From Methylobacterium sp. C25 (GTDB taxonomy: Bacteria > Pseudomonadota > Alphaproteobacteria > Rhizobiales > Beijerinckiaceae): DNA of 64,000 nt. The notes below the pieces were generated by a model. It was given only the letters and a program-made list of their open reading frames with translations, was not told the DNA's origin and searched no databases. Of this stretch, positions 15,915-24,586 are shown piece after piece (positions within the stretch are counted from its first letter, which is position 1; the number at the start of each line of letters is the position of its first letter). The stretch lies in assembly GCF_021352225.1 (NCBI RefSeq), contig NZ_JAAUVI010000001.1, positions 372,001-436,000 of the forward strand, in the 5' to 3' direction. The position numbers were made by a program, and so were the translations under genes.

Positions 15915-17483
15915 TCAGGAACGCGGAGAGCGCTCCAGCCAGCCGATGTTGCGGCCCTCGCCGCCACCAGCGCCGCCGGCGGGACGCGGGTTGCGGCCCT
16001 GACCCGGACGGGAATCGCCGCGGCGATCGTTGCGGCTGTCGGTACGCTGGCCCTGATGACCGCCGGGGCGGCCTTGGCGCTGGTCCTGACGCTCGCCGGA
16101 ACGGCCGGGACGCTGGTCTTGGCGCTCGCCCTGGCGTCCATCCGGACGCGGGCCGCGGGCCTGCTGGCCGCCGGCATCGGGACGACCCTGGCGACCGGGC
16201 TCCTGGCGATGGCCAGGACGGCCGTTGCGGCCACCCGGAGCACCACCGCCGGGACGGCCCTGGCGCTGGCCGGGGCGACCATGCGGCTGGCGGGGCGGAC
16301 GGCGAGCCTCTTCGGCTGCGGTCTCGCTGGCTTCCTGCCGCGACGGAGCGTTGAAGCCCTCGGGGAAGGCGCCGACCGGCACCTTCTGGCGCGTGGTCCG
16401 CTCGATGTCGCGCAGGTAGGCCTTCTCCTCGTCGTTGCAGAACGAGACGGCGAGGCCAGCCTTGCCTGCGCGGGCCGTGCGGCCGATGCGGTGGACGTAG
16501 CTCTCCGGCACGTTCGGCAGGTCGTAGTTCACGACGTGGCTGACCGCCTCGACGTCGATGCCGCGGGCAGCGATGTCGGTGGCAACGAGCACGCGGCAGG
16601 AACCGTCCTTGAAGGCCGCGAGCGCCCGCTCGCGCTGCGGCTGGGACTTGTTGCCGTGGATCGCCGAAGCATTGACGCCGGCCTTCTCCAGGCCGCGCAC
16701 GACACGGTCGGCGCCGTGCTTGGTGCGGGTGAAGACGAGCACGCGCTCGTAGTCGGGATCGCGCAGGATGTGGTTGAGCAGGGCCTGCTTCGCGCCGGTA
16801 TGGACGAAGATCACCTGCTGCTCGACGCGCTCGGCCGTGGTCGCCACCGGGGTGACCGCGACCTGGACGGGATCGCGCAGGTACTGCTCGGCGAGGCCGG
16901 CGATGTTCTTCGGCATGGTGGCCGAGAAGAACAGGCTCTGGCGCACCGGCGGCAGCATCTTCACGATGCGCTTGAGGGCGTGGATGAAGCCGAGGTCGAG
17001 CATCTGGTCGGCTTCGTCGAGGACGAGGATCTCGACGCCTTCCAGCGTGAGGGAGCGACGCTCGATCAGGTCGATCAGGCGGCCGGGCGTGGCGACGAGA
17101 ATGTCGACGCCATTGGCCAGCGCGCGCTCCTGGCGGCTGATGGTAACGCCGCCGAACACGACGGTGCTGGTCAGCGGCAGGTGCCGGCCATATTCCGAAA
17201 AATTCTCGGCGATCTGGTTGGCGAGTTCGCGGGTCGGCGAGAGTACGAGCACGCGGCAGCCGCGGCGCGGAGCGCGGGTGCGCTTCAGCGAGAGGCGATG
17301 CAGGATCGGCAGCGCGAAGGCCGCCGTCTTGCCGGTGCCGGTCTGCGCGATGCCGCAGATGTCGCGGCCTTCCATGGCGGGCGCGATGGTCTGCGCCTGG
17401 ATCGGCGTCGGCGTGGTGTAGCCGACCTCTTCCAGCGCCTTCAGGACAGGCTGGGAGAGGCCGAAATCGATGAACTGGGTCAA
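15915..17483 (-). CDS. rhlE: DEAD-box RNA helicase, RhlE type
   Basis: About 522 residues with all helicase motifs: Q-motif TPIQAQT, Walker A AQTGTGKT, PTRELA, VATPGRL, DEAD (VLDEADQML), SAT, then ARGID and HRIGRTAR. Family members unwind short RNA duplexes in ribosome assembly, RNA decay and cold growth. The final 130 residues are a low-complexity Arg/Gly/Gln/Pro tail (repeats like GRPGQRQGR), a common RNA-binding extension. No ATG fits the family start; the TTG at 17483 gives TQFIDFGLSQPVLKAL, exactly where homologues begin, so it is taken as the start. Longer in-frame extensions have unnatural composition. Confidence 0.9.
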   Translation of the reverse strand: MTQFIDFGLSQPVLKALEEVGYTTPTPIQAQTIAPAMEGRDICGIAQTGTGKTAAFALPILHRLSLKRTRAPRRGCRVLVLSPTRELANQIAENFSEYGRHLPLTSTVVFGGVTISRQERALANGVDILVATPGRLIDLIERRSLTLEGVEILVLDEADQMLDLGFIHALKRIVKMLPPVRQSLFFSATMPKNIAGLAEQYLRDPVQVAVTPVATTAERVEQQVIFVHTGAKQALLNHILRDPDYERVLVFTRTKHGADRVVRGLEKAGVNASAIHGNKSQPQRERALAAFKDGSCRVLVATDIAARGIDVEAVSHVVNYDLPNVPESYVHRIGRTARAGKAGLAVSFCNDEEKAYLRDIERTTRQKVPVGAFPEGFNAPSRQEASETAAEEARRPPRQPHGRPGQRQGRPGGGAPGGRNGRPGHRQEPGRQGRPDAGGQQARGPRPDGRQGERQDQRPGRSGERQDQRQGRPGGHQGQRTDSRNDRRGDSRPGQGRNPRPAGGAGGGEGRNIGWLERSPRS

Positions 17484-17974
17484 GGGTGGTCTTTCGGGCA
17501 GCAGGACCGCATCTCGGCAGCCATCATCGGCGCGAGAGTTCGTTCGGTCCGTTGTCGGGGACAGCCCGCGTGATGGGGCAGTCAGGTGCATGCACGTTAT
17601 GAAGAGAGGGGCCGGAACGCGTCCGACGCGATGCGCGGACATGGACCGTCACGCAGCCCTCTCAAGCGGACCTCATATCGGCCGCTGACGCTGCGCTTGC
17701 GATATGCGCATGTTGCAACGCGAAGTCAATGCAACTCATGCCGTGCTCGCGAACCCACCAGCCGAAAACGGCACGGCGACTGCAACGGCATCACGGCAGG
17801 AGACCCGATGCGAAGTTCATGTCCGGAAATGGCACGATCGCAACCGATCGGCGTCCACACAGCCGGTGCTGCGTTTCGAAGCGAGATCGAACCCGAGCTC
17901 GTGCTACACGGTCAGGTGACGGACCAGCGCGGCGGAACGCCTCCGCGCCGGCGCGTCGCCGCCCGAGGACGCGG
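17484..17974. other. Divergent intergenic region, no gene seen
   Basis: About 490 bases between the helicase and flippase genes. It should hold the 5' leader of the helicase transcript and the promoter of the polysaccharide genes. The part 17690-17730 is less GC-rich (TGCGATATGCGCATGTTGCAACGC). Open frames here have poor composition. Confidence 0.4.
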
Positions 17975-19396
17975 ATGATCGCGCGCCATACCCTGACCTA
18001 TGTCGGCTCGCGGGCCGTTGCGGCGGCGCTCAACATGGCCTCGCTGGCCGCTTTCACGCGGCTGGCGCCCGTCGACACCTTCGGCACCTATCTCCTGATC
18101 CTGTCCTGGTCGATCGTGCTCTACGGAGCGACCTGCCAATGGCCGAAATTCGCATTCTTCGCCCTCTATGACGAGGCACGCGGACCGACCCAGATCGCCA
18201 CGCTGGTGCGGATGCTCGCGATCCTGCTCACGCTGACGGCGCTGGCCATGGGCACGGCTGCCGCGCTCGGCCTGACCGATCCCCGCTTCGCGATGGCGGT
18301 CGTCGCGGCTACGGTCGGCATCACGCTCTTCGAGGGCATGAACGAGATCGCGCGCACGCGCCTCGCCGCGGAGGCCGTCGCGATGTCGGTGGTGTCCCGC
18401 GGCGTGCTGGTCCTGGCGCTGGGAAGCGCGGCCCTCGCCTCTACCGGCGACGCCCTCGACCTCGTCCTGGCCTTCGGGCTCGCCAATGCGCTGGCGGCCA
18501 TACCGGCGGCTTTGTCGGTCTGGCCGCAGATCCGCGGGGGCCGGGGCAGCCTGATCGAGGCGCGGCGACTGCTCGCCTATGGCTGGCCGCTGGTGATCTC
18601 CTTCGGCATCGCCGCGCTGGCGCAGACGATCGACCGGCTGATCATCGGCAAGACGATCGGCACCGAGGATCTCGGCGCCTACGGCGCGATCGGCGACTTC
18701 CTGCGCCAGAGCTTCGTCGTGTTCGGCGAGAGCATCGCCCTGTCGATGATCTCCATCGCCAAGCGGGACGCCCGCGGCGGCGGCATGGAAGCTGCCAATC
18801 CGGTCCTGCGCGATGCGGCGCGCGCGCTCACGCTGATCGGCGCTTTCGGAGCGGTGTTCTTCCTGACCTTCGACGAGGTCGTCGTGTCGATCCTGCTCGG
18901 CCCGAGCTACCGCGCCTCGGCGATGGCGGTGGCGCCTTACCTGATCGTGGCGAGCATCTGTATGATGTTCCGCGCCTATTATTTCGGGCAGGTGATCTAT
19001 TTCAACGGATCGAGCACGCTGGACGCCGTCGCCTCCGGGGCGCTTCTCGCCGCGACCGGCGGCCTGTCGCTGCTGCTGATCCCGCATTACGGCGTGAAGG
19101 GCGCGGCCATCGCGCTCGCTGCCGGACAGGCGGTGGCCTGCCTCGTCTACATCGTCGCTGCCAAAGGGCGGGTGCAGATGCCGGTGCCGGTCCTCGACAT
19201 CGTCGCGATCGCAGCCTGCGCGCTGCTGGCCTATGCCGCGACCTCGGCGCTCGATCTCGTCGCAGGCGGACGCACACCGGCCCTGCTCGTGCTCAAGGCC
19301 GCCGTGATCGGCCTGGCTGCCGCCGGCGCGGCCTGGCGCTTCAATATCATCGGCCTCGCCGAGATCCTCACGCGCCGGGCGCGGCGCGCCGCCTGA
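17975..19396 (+). CDS. Polysaccharide flippase (Wzx/MATE-like membrane protein)
   Basis: A 473-residue protein with 12-14 hydrophobic helices. It starts MIARHTLTYVGSRAVAAALNMASLAAFTRLAP, the typical N-terminus of oligosaccharide flippases of the polysaccharide-synthesis family, which move lipid-linked sugar units across the inner membrane. The DRLIIGK and later HYGVKGAAIALA motifs fit the same family. The frame is open further upstream, but the ATG at 17975 is where the family start lies. Its stop overlaps the next start (TGATG), so it is translationally coupled to a CelD-like acetyltransferase; together they suggest exopolysaccharide export and decoration. Confidence 0.82.
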   Translation: MIARHTLTYVGSRAVAAALNMASLAAFTRLAPVDTFGTYLLILSWSIVLYGATCQWPKFAFFALYDEARGPTQIATLVRMLAILLTLTALAMGTAAALGLTDPRFAMAVVAATVGITLFEGMNEIARTRLAAEAVAMSVVSRGVLVLALGSAALASTGDALDLVLAFGLANALAAIPAALSVWPQIRGGRGSLIEARRLLAYGWPLVISFGIAALAQTIDRLIIGKTIGTEDLGAYGAIGDFLRQSFVVFGESIALSMISIAKRDARGGGMEAANPVLRDAARALTLIGAFGAVFFLTFDEVVVSILLGPSYRASAMAVAPYLIVASICMMFRAYYFGQVIYFNGSSTLDAVASGALLAATGGLSLLLIPHYGVKGAAIALAAGQAVACLVYIVAAKGRVQMPVPVLDIVAIAACALLAYAATSALDLVAGGRTPALLVLKAAVIGLAAAGAAWRFNIIGLAEILTRRARRAA

Positions 19397-20550
19397 TGCC
19401 GAGCACCGGGCGAACCGCCGAGGGCCTCGTTGTCGCGGCCCTCCCGCTCGATGCGGGCTCGCCGCTGCTGCCGGCCTGGCGCGACCTCGCCCGCGATCCG
19501 CTGGTCGAGAACCTGTTCTTCGAACCGGAATTCGCCCTGGCGGCGGCCCACGCCTTCGGCGGTGGCATCCGGCTCCTCACCGTCAGCGATCGTCCGCCCG
19601 AGGCGCCGGGCGCCCGCCTGCTCGCGCTCTGGCCCTGTCGCGTCGTGCGCCGCTGGGGCGTGCCGATTCCGGCCCTGATGGGCTGGACGCACGGCTTCTC
19701 GATCTTCGGTGCGCCGCTCCTCGCGAAAAGCGAGGCCGCACCGGCGCTGCGGGCCCTGCTCGACGCCCCTCGCCATCTCGGCCTGCCGCGCCGGCTGCTG
19801 ATGCCGTATCTGCCGCTCGACGGCCCCTTTGCCGCGCTTCTCGACGACGTGCTGGCTCGGAGCGGACGCCGACGCGCCGATTTCTGGGCGCACGAGCGCG
19901 GCTTCCTCGCCCCGGCGGTGGGACGAGACGGGACGCGGGACGCCTATCTCGATGCCCACCTCTCGGAGCGCAAGGCGCGCCAGCTCGCCCGCCTCTTCCG
20001 GCGGATCTCGGCCGACGCCTCCGTGGAGCACGAGATCGTCCGGGAGCCCGGCCGGCTCGCAGAGGCACTCGACGATTACATCGCGCTCGAATCCGCCGGC
20101 TGGAAGGGACAGGCCGGCACGGCCGTCGCGAAGCGGCCGAACGAGGCGGCCTTTCTCGCGGGCCTGGTCCGATCCTACGGTACGGACCGTCGCATCCGCT
20201 TCGACCGGTTGCGCCGCGATGGGCGCAGCCTCGCGGTGTCGCTTTCGCTCGAGACCGCCTCGACCTTCTGGTTCCTCAAGATCGCCCACGACGAGACCGA
20301 GGCGAAGAACTCGCCCGGCGCGCTTCTCGTCGAGCGCGTGACGCGCTCGCTGCTCGCTGACCCGCGCATCGCCGCGGCCGATTCCTGCGCACCTCCGAAC
20401 TTCCCGCTGATCGAGACCTTCTGGAGCGAACGCAGGCGGCTCGCCCACGGCCTGATCGAGGCCGGCGGCGGAGACAGGCTGTTTCGGCCGGCCGTCGCGC
20501 TCGAGGGCTTGCGCGCTCAGGCAGCACGGGTCCGCACCTCGAAAGCCTGA
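19396..20550 (+). CDS. CelD/BcsL-like GNAT acetyltransferase (Acetyltransf_6)
   Basis: A 384-residue soluble protein with the layout of the CelD/BcsL (Acetyltransf_6) group: an N-terminal half with DPLVENLFFEPEFALAAA, a middle with SERKARQLARLFRRI, the typical YIALESAGWKGQAGTA segment and a final part with VSLSLETASTFWFLKIAHDE and SPGALLVERV. These enzymes acylate sugars or amino sugars of extracellular polysaccharides, though substrates are mostly unproved. It overlaps the flippase gene by one base (TGATG), so the two are an operon. No glycosyltransferases are next to it. Confidence 0.82.
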   Translation: MPSTGRTAEGLVVAALPLDAGSPLLPAWRDLARDPLVENLFFEPEFALAAAHAFGGGIRLLTVSDRPPEAPGARLLALWPCRVVRRWGVPIPALMGWTHGFSIFGAPLLAKSEAAPALRALLDAPRHLGLPRRLLMPYLPLDGPFAALLDDVLARSGRRRADFWAHERGFLAPAVGRDGTRDAYLDAHLSERKARQLARLFRRISADASVEHEIVREPGRLAEALDDYIALESAGWKGQAGTAVAKRPNEAAFLAGLVRSYGTDRRIRFDRLRRDGRSLAVSLSLETASTFWFLKIAHDETEAKNSPGALLVERVTRSLLADPRIAAADSCAPPNFPLIETFWSERRRLAHGLIEAGGGDRLFRPAVALEGLRAQAARVRTSKA

Positions 20551-20565
20551 TCGAACGCGTGCAGG

Positions 20566-20856
20566 TCAGCCCCCCGGCTCGTCGAACCGGCTCCAGCGGA
20601 ACACCTCGCGGCCGGCGCCGTCGATGACGCGCACGGCCTCGGGACGCACCTCGGTGCGCTGGGGTGCGCGAGCCCGGGCGAACAGCCGAAGCGCGCGCTC
20701 CGTGGCGCCGTCGAGGTCGCTTGTGCGGACGGTAATGCGCTGCTGGATGGGCTCGGCCGCAGCGCCGTCTTGGACACCCAGCAGCTCGATGTGAAAGGTC
20801 TCGCGGAAGGACAACGGCCGGTCGGCTCCGGATCGGGTTGGATCGGACCACCACAT
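20566..20856 (-). CDS. Small conserved-looking protein of unknown function
   Basis: A 96-residue protein from the ATG at 20856 (MWWSDPTRSG). The frame continues upstream to 21048, but that part is Arg-rich and looks non-coding. The body has a beta-like FRETFHIELLG, a helical LDGATERALRLFARAR and a last strand pair EAVRVIDGAGREVFRWSRF. No family is recognised. It ends 16 bases from the convergent acetyltransferase gene. Confidence 0.5.
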   Translation of the reverse strand: MWWSDPTRSGADRPLSFRETFHIELLGVQDGAAAEPIQQRITVRTSDLDGATERALRLFARARAPQRTEVRPEAVRVIDGAGREVFRWSRFDEPGG

Positions 20857-21074
20857 AGAACGCCGGGACAGCCGGCGGCAGGTCCATTCATGCCGCGCCG
20901 GCATCGATCGGCGTGCATCCCCGCCTTTCACCTCTTCACCGGCATGTGATCGGACGGATCGTGCCAACGGGGCCGAGCGCGGTAAGGGGCGTGGCAACCT
21001 GCGTCTACGGACGGCGTGCATGCCCGTCCCGGATGTGGTTGATTGCACCGCGCAAAAAGCCGAACGAGAGAACC

Positions 21075-21923
21075 ATGGCGACCCCGCCCTTCGTCACGCC
21101 GGACTGGCTCAAAGAGCGCCTCACCGCGCCGGACATCGTGGTGCTCGACGCCTCCTGCTATCTGCCCGCGCAGGGACGGGACGCGGAGGCCGAGTATCGG
21201 GCCGCGCATGTTCCCGGCGCCATCCGCTTCGACATCGACGCGATGAGCGACGAGACCTCTCCGCTCCCTCACATGCTCCTGCGTCCGGAGGTGTTCAGCT
21301 CTCGTATGCGGGCGCTCGGCATCGGCGATGGCGCGCATTTCGTCGTCTATGACGGGCTCGGCCTGTTTTCCGCTCCGCGCGTCTGGTGGATGCTGCGCAC
21401 CTACGGCGTGCGCGACGTCGAGATCCTCGAAGGCGGCATGCCGGCCTGGCTCGCCGCGGGTTATCCGACCGAGGATGGCGAGGGCCGCGCCCGCGAGCGC
21501 CGGCATTTCACCGCTCGGCTCGATCAGGGCGCCGTCGCCAACGGCAGCGACGTGGCCCGCGCTCTCGACCGGAGCTCGGCTCAGGTCGTCGATGCCCGCT
21601 CCGGCCCGCGCTTCCGCGGCGAGGAGGCCGAGCCGCGCCCCGGTGTCCGCCCCGGCCACATGCCCGGCGCCCGCAACGTGCACTACGCCGCCCTGCAGGC
21701 GAATGGCCGCCTCAAGGACAAGGCCTCGCTCCGCGCCGCTTTCGCCGAGGCCGGGGTCGATCTCGAGCAGCCGATCATCACGACCTGCGGCTCCGGCGTC
21801 ACCGCGGCGATCATCGCGCTGGCGCTGGAAACCCTCGGGCATCCCCCGAAGGCGCTCTATGACGGCTCCTGGTCGGATTGGGGGTCGGACGAGACGCGCC
21901 CCGTGGCGACCGGGCCGGCCTGA
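21075..21923 (+). CDS. sseA: 3-mercaptopyruvate/thiosulfate sulfurtransferase
   Basis: A 282-residue two-domain rhodanese. The N-terminal domain has VVLDASCYLP and AHVPGAIRFDID; the C-terminal one has VVDARSGPRFRG, PGHMPGARNVHY and the active-site loop TCGSGVTA. CGSGVT is the hallmark of 3-mercaptopyruvate sulfurtransferases rather than plain thiosulfate enzymes. It transfers sulfur from 3-mercaptopyruvate to cyanide or thiols in the cytoplasm. The ATG at 21075 follows GAGAG at a suitable distance; the longer frame to 20913 lacks coding character. It stands as a single gene. Confidence 0.92.
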   Translation: MATPPFVTPDWLKERLTAPDIVVLDASCYLPAQGRDAEAEYRAAHVPGAIRFDIDAMSDETSPLPHMLLRPEVFSSRMRALGIGDGAHFVVYDGLGLFSAPRVWWMLRTYGVRDVEILEGGMPAWLAAGYPTEDGEGRARERRHFTARLDQGAVANGSDVARALDRSSAQVVDARSGPRFRGEEAEPRPGVRPGHMPGARNVHYAALQANGRLKDKASLRAAFAEAGVDLEQPIITTCGSGVTAAIIALALETLGHPPKALYDGSWSDWGSDETRPVATGPA

Positions 21924-22041
21924 CTTTTCCCGGCTGACCGACCGGCCTCACCTCTGCGGCAGCTCTCTGTCACCGCGTGCGGCGAGCCGATGCGCTCGTG
22001 CAACACCGCTCAAACGTCCGCCAAGGACCCGCGATTCCATC

Positions 22042-22058
22042 TTGTAACATTATCACAT
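22042..22058. promoter_or_regulatory. Candidate Zur operator
   Basis: TTGTAACATTATCACAT; on the other strand ATGTGATAATGTTACAA, close to the proteobacterial Zur box ATGTTATA-n-TATAACAT. The core TGTGA-N5-TTACA is a near-perfect inverted repeat. It lies 42 bases before the start of the zinc-type TonB receptor. Confidence 0.5.
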
Positions 22059-22068
22059 TCACTGGATG

Positions 22069-22084
22069 AAACGTTGTAACGTTT
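22069..22084. promoter_or_regulatory. Second operator-like inverted repeat before the TonB receptor
   Basis: AAACGTT-GT-AACGTTT, a perfect 7-base inverted repeat. It repeats TTGTAACRTT of the upstream site exactly 32 bases further on (about three helical turns), which suggests two adjacent binding sites of one repressor. Confidence 0.45.
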
Positions 22085-22099
22085 TACTGGCGAGGTGTG

Positions 22100-24250
22100 A
22101 TGCGTATCGTGATCGGGGTCGGGCTGCAGAGCGGATCGCGGCGGGCCAGTCTGCTCGCCGGGACGATGCTCGCCACCGTTCTGCTTCCGCTCGCGGCCGT
22201 GGCGGCGCCTCAATCCGAGTCGCTGGAAGAGATCGCCGTGACGTCGGTCAGCCCCGTGCAGCCCAAGGGCAGCCAACCGGGCGCCGTGGCGACGGGCGTA
22301 CTGCCGGTGGCGACCGACACGTTTTCGCCTGTCACCGTGGTCACGCAGGACCAGATCTCGCGCAACCAGCCGACCACGCTCGGCGATGCGCTGGCCGACC
22401 GGCCCGGCCTGTCCTCCTCGAGCTACGCGCCCGGCGCCGCCTCGCGGCCGATCATCCGCGGCCTCGACAATGCGCGGGTGCGCATCCAGGAAAACGGCGT
22501 CATCACCGGCGACGTGTCCGACCTCGGCGAGGATCACGGCGTGCCGATGAACCCGCTGGTCGATCAGCGCATCGAGGTGATCCGCGGTCCGGCGACGTTG
22601 CGCTACGGCTCGGGCTCGATCGGCGGCGTCGTCTCGTCCGAGAACAACCGGGTGCCGACCTTCATTCCGGCCAAGGGCTATTCCGGACAGGTCACCACCG
22701 GCTTCTCGAGCGTCGATAACGGCCGGCTCGGCGCCGCGACGGTCGATGCCGGAGGAGACGGCATCGCGGTCCACGCTGACGGCTTTGCCAGCGCCACCGA
22801 CAGCTACGCCATCCCCGGCGGCATCCAGCGCAATTCGGCGACGCAGTCCCAGGGCGGCTCGGTCGGTATCTCGGCAATCGGCGACCAGGGCTTCGTCGGC
22901 ATCGCCTTCAGCCATTACGATGCGCTCTATCAGATCCCTGGCGGCGAGGCCGAGGAGGCGCGCACCCGGCTCGATCCGCGCCAGGACAAGCTGATGTCAC
23001 GCGGCGAGTACCGGCCGACACAGGGTCCCTTCGAGGTGATCCGCTACTGGGCCGGCGGCTCGGTCTATCGTCACGACGAGATCGGGATCGGCGAGAACGG
23101 CATCGACGGGTTGCAGGCGACCTTCAAGAATCGCGAGGTCGAAGGCCGGGTCGAGCTGCAGCACGTGCCGGTGACGCTGCCCTTCGGCACGCTCACCGGC
23201 GCGCTCGGCCTGCAGAGCGGACGCAGGGTGCTGAACTCGGCACTCGAATCCTTCCTGCCGCCGACGGATTCGCGCAGCAACGCCGCCTACCTGTTCGAGG
23301 AGCTGAAAGTCGGCAACGGCCTGCGCTTCCAGGCCGCCGGCCGCATCGAGGGAGACCGGATCGCGAGCACCGCGACGCTGTTTCCGTCGGACTATCTGCC
23401 GGTGCCCGGGGAGGACCCCGAGCAGTTTCGCCTGACCCGACGCTTCGCCCCTAAAAGCGCCAGCTTCGGCGCGCTGCAGGACCTGCCCTACGGCTTCGTC
23501 GCCAGCCTGAACGGCTCTTATGTCGAGCGCGCGCCGACGGGCTACGAGCTGTTTTCGCAGGGTCCGCACGACGCCACTGCGACCTTCGAGATCGGCAATC
23601 CGAACCTGAAGCTGGAACGCGCCCGCACGGCCGAGATCAGCATCCGCCGCGCCGAGGGGCCGTTCCGGCTCGACGCCACCGGCTACTACACGCGCTATAC
23701 GGGCTTCATCTACCGCAACTACACGGGCGCGCTCTGCGACGACGACTTCGCCTCCTGCGGCAGCGGCAACGAGCTGCGCCAGATCGTCTACAAGCAGCAG
23801 AACGCGACCTTCTACGGCGCCGAGATCGGCGCGCAGATCGATCTGCTTCCCGTCGGAAACGGCTGGGCGGGCATCGAGGCGCAATACGACTTCGTGCACG
23901 CACAGTTCGATGACGGCAGCTACGTGCCGCGCATCCCGCCGCATCGCCTCGGCGGCGGTGTCTTCGTGCGCGCCGATGGTTGGTATGCGCGCGTCAACCT
24001 GCTCCACGCCTTCGACCATACCGAGATCGCGGCCTTCGAGACCACGACAGCGGGCTGGAACGACCTGCGCGCGGAGGTCAGCTACACCAAGACGCTCGAC
24101 CCGGCCGTCTACGGCGCCAACGAGATCACGCTCGGCCTGCAGGGCCGCAACCTGCTCGACGATGACATCCGCAACTCGGCCTCCTTCAAGAAGGACGAGA
24201 TCCTGCTGCAGGGACGAAACGTGCGGCTGTTCATGACCGCACGGTTCTGA
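22100..24250 (+). CDS. TonB-dependent outer-membrane receptor, ZnuD-like (zinc)
   Basis: A 716-residue protein with signal peptide (about 1-35) and plug domain: SPVTVVTQDQISRNQPTTLGDAL, RPIIRGLDNARVRIQENGV, GEDHGVPMNPLVDQRIEVIRGPATLRYGSGSIGG. That last part is typical of the ZnuD-like zinc receptors. A 22-strand barrel follows and the protein ends in Phe (LFMTARF), as outer-membrane proteins do. A GTG at 22097 is also in frame, but the GAGG at 22092 fits the ATG at 22100 better. A Zur-like site lies upstream and a metallothionein gene converges on it, 12 bases away, both supporting zinc as the substrate. Confidence 0.87.
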   Translation: MRIVIGVGLQSGSRRASLLAGTMLATVLLPLAAVAAPQSESLEEIAVTSVSPVQPKGSQPGAVATGVLPVATDTFSPVTVVTQDQISRNQPTTLGDALADRPGLSSSSYAPGAASRPIIRGLDNARVRIQENGVITGDVSDLGEDHGVPMNPLVDQRIEVIRGPATLRYGSGSIGGVVSSENNRVPTFIPAKGYSGQVTTGFSSVDNGRLGAATVDAGGDGIAVHADGFASATDSYAIPGGIQRNSATQSQGGSVGISAIGDQGFVGIAFSHYDALYQIPGGEAEEARTRLDPRQDKLMSRGEYRPTQGPFEVIRYWAGGSVYRHDEIGIGENGIDGLQATFKNREVEGRVELQHVPVTLPFGTLTGALGLQSGRRVLNSALESFLPPTDSRSNAAYLFEELKVGNGLRFQAAGRIEGDRIASTATLFPSDYLPVPGEDPEQFRLTRRFAPKSASFGALQDLPYGFVASLNGSYVERAPTGYELFSQGPHDATATFEIGNPNLKLERARTAEISIRRAEGPFRLDATGYYTRYTGFIYRNYTGALCDDDFASCGSGNELRQIVYKQQNATFYGAEIGAQIDLLPVGNGWAGIEAQYDFVHAQFDDGSYVPRIPPHRLGGGVFVRADGWYARVNLLHAFDHTEIAAFETTTAGWNDLRAEVSYTKTLDPAVYGANEITLGLQGRNLLDDDIRNSASFKKDEILLQGRNVRLFMTARF

Positions 24251-24262
24251 GGCCCAGCCGGC

Positions 24263-24436
24263 TCAGCCGTGGCAGCTGCAGCCGGCGTGGTTGCAGCCGT
24301 CGTGATCGGGATGCCCCTTCGCGCATTCGTCGCAGCAGAAGGCCTTGCCGTCGTGTTGGACCGCCTTCTCGACCGAGACCACGCAGACGCAGTCCGGGCA
24401 GGCACATTTCACCATCTCGACGTCGACGCTGGTCAT
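24263..24436 (-). CDS. smtA: Bacterial metallothionein (SmtA/BmtA family)
   Basis: A 57-residue protein read directly from the minus strand. It has ten cysteines: C11, C13, C16, C18, C34, C35, C38, C48, C53 and C55, plus His29, His42, His45, His50 and His56. The pattern VKCACPDCVC, AFCCDECAKGH and CNHAGCSCHG matches cyanobacterial and pseudomonad SmtA/BmtA, which hold zinc in a Zn4Cys9His2-type cluster. It buffers or detoxifies zinc or cadmium in the cytoplasm. GAGGAGA lies 6 bases before the ATG. It converges on the ZnuD-like receptor gene. No SmtB-type repressor gene is seen beside it. Confidence 0.93.
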   Translation of the reverse strand: MTSVDVEMVKCACPDCVCVVSVEKAVQHDGKAFCCDECAKGHPDHDGCNHAGCSCHG

Positions 24437-24455
24437 GTCGGTCTCCTCGAGTGCA

Positions 24456-24481
24456 GATCCGCGACGGAAACGACGCGGATC
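24456..24481. promoter_or_regulatory. Inverted repeat in the metallothionein leader
   Basis: GATCCGCG-N10-CGCGGATC, a perfect 8-base inverted repeat 20-45 bases before the metallothionein start codon. It could be an operator or a transcript hairpin. It is not of the AT-rich Zur or ArsR/SmtB type. Confidence 0.45.
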
Positions 24482-24500
24482 GAGACAGCAGCGTAGAACG

Positions 24501-24528
24501 AAAAAGCCGGACCCGCGAGGAGCCCGGC
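24501..24528 (-). terminator. Rho-independent terminator after the DUF6481 gene
   Basis: On the minus strand GCCGG and CCGGC pair around a 13-base loop and are followed by TTTTTCG. It separates the DUF6481 gene from the metallothionein gene downstream on the same strand. Confidence 0.65.
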
Positions 24529-24586
24529 TCGATCGATTCTCGTTTCGAGAGGACAGCGGCGCCGACCTTGCGGCGCCTGCAGTCGA

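Noticed and set aside
16056..17573. 505-codon open frame on the plus strand across the helicase gene
   Set aside because: Opposite strand of the DEAD-box helicase; no coherent domain.
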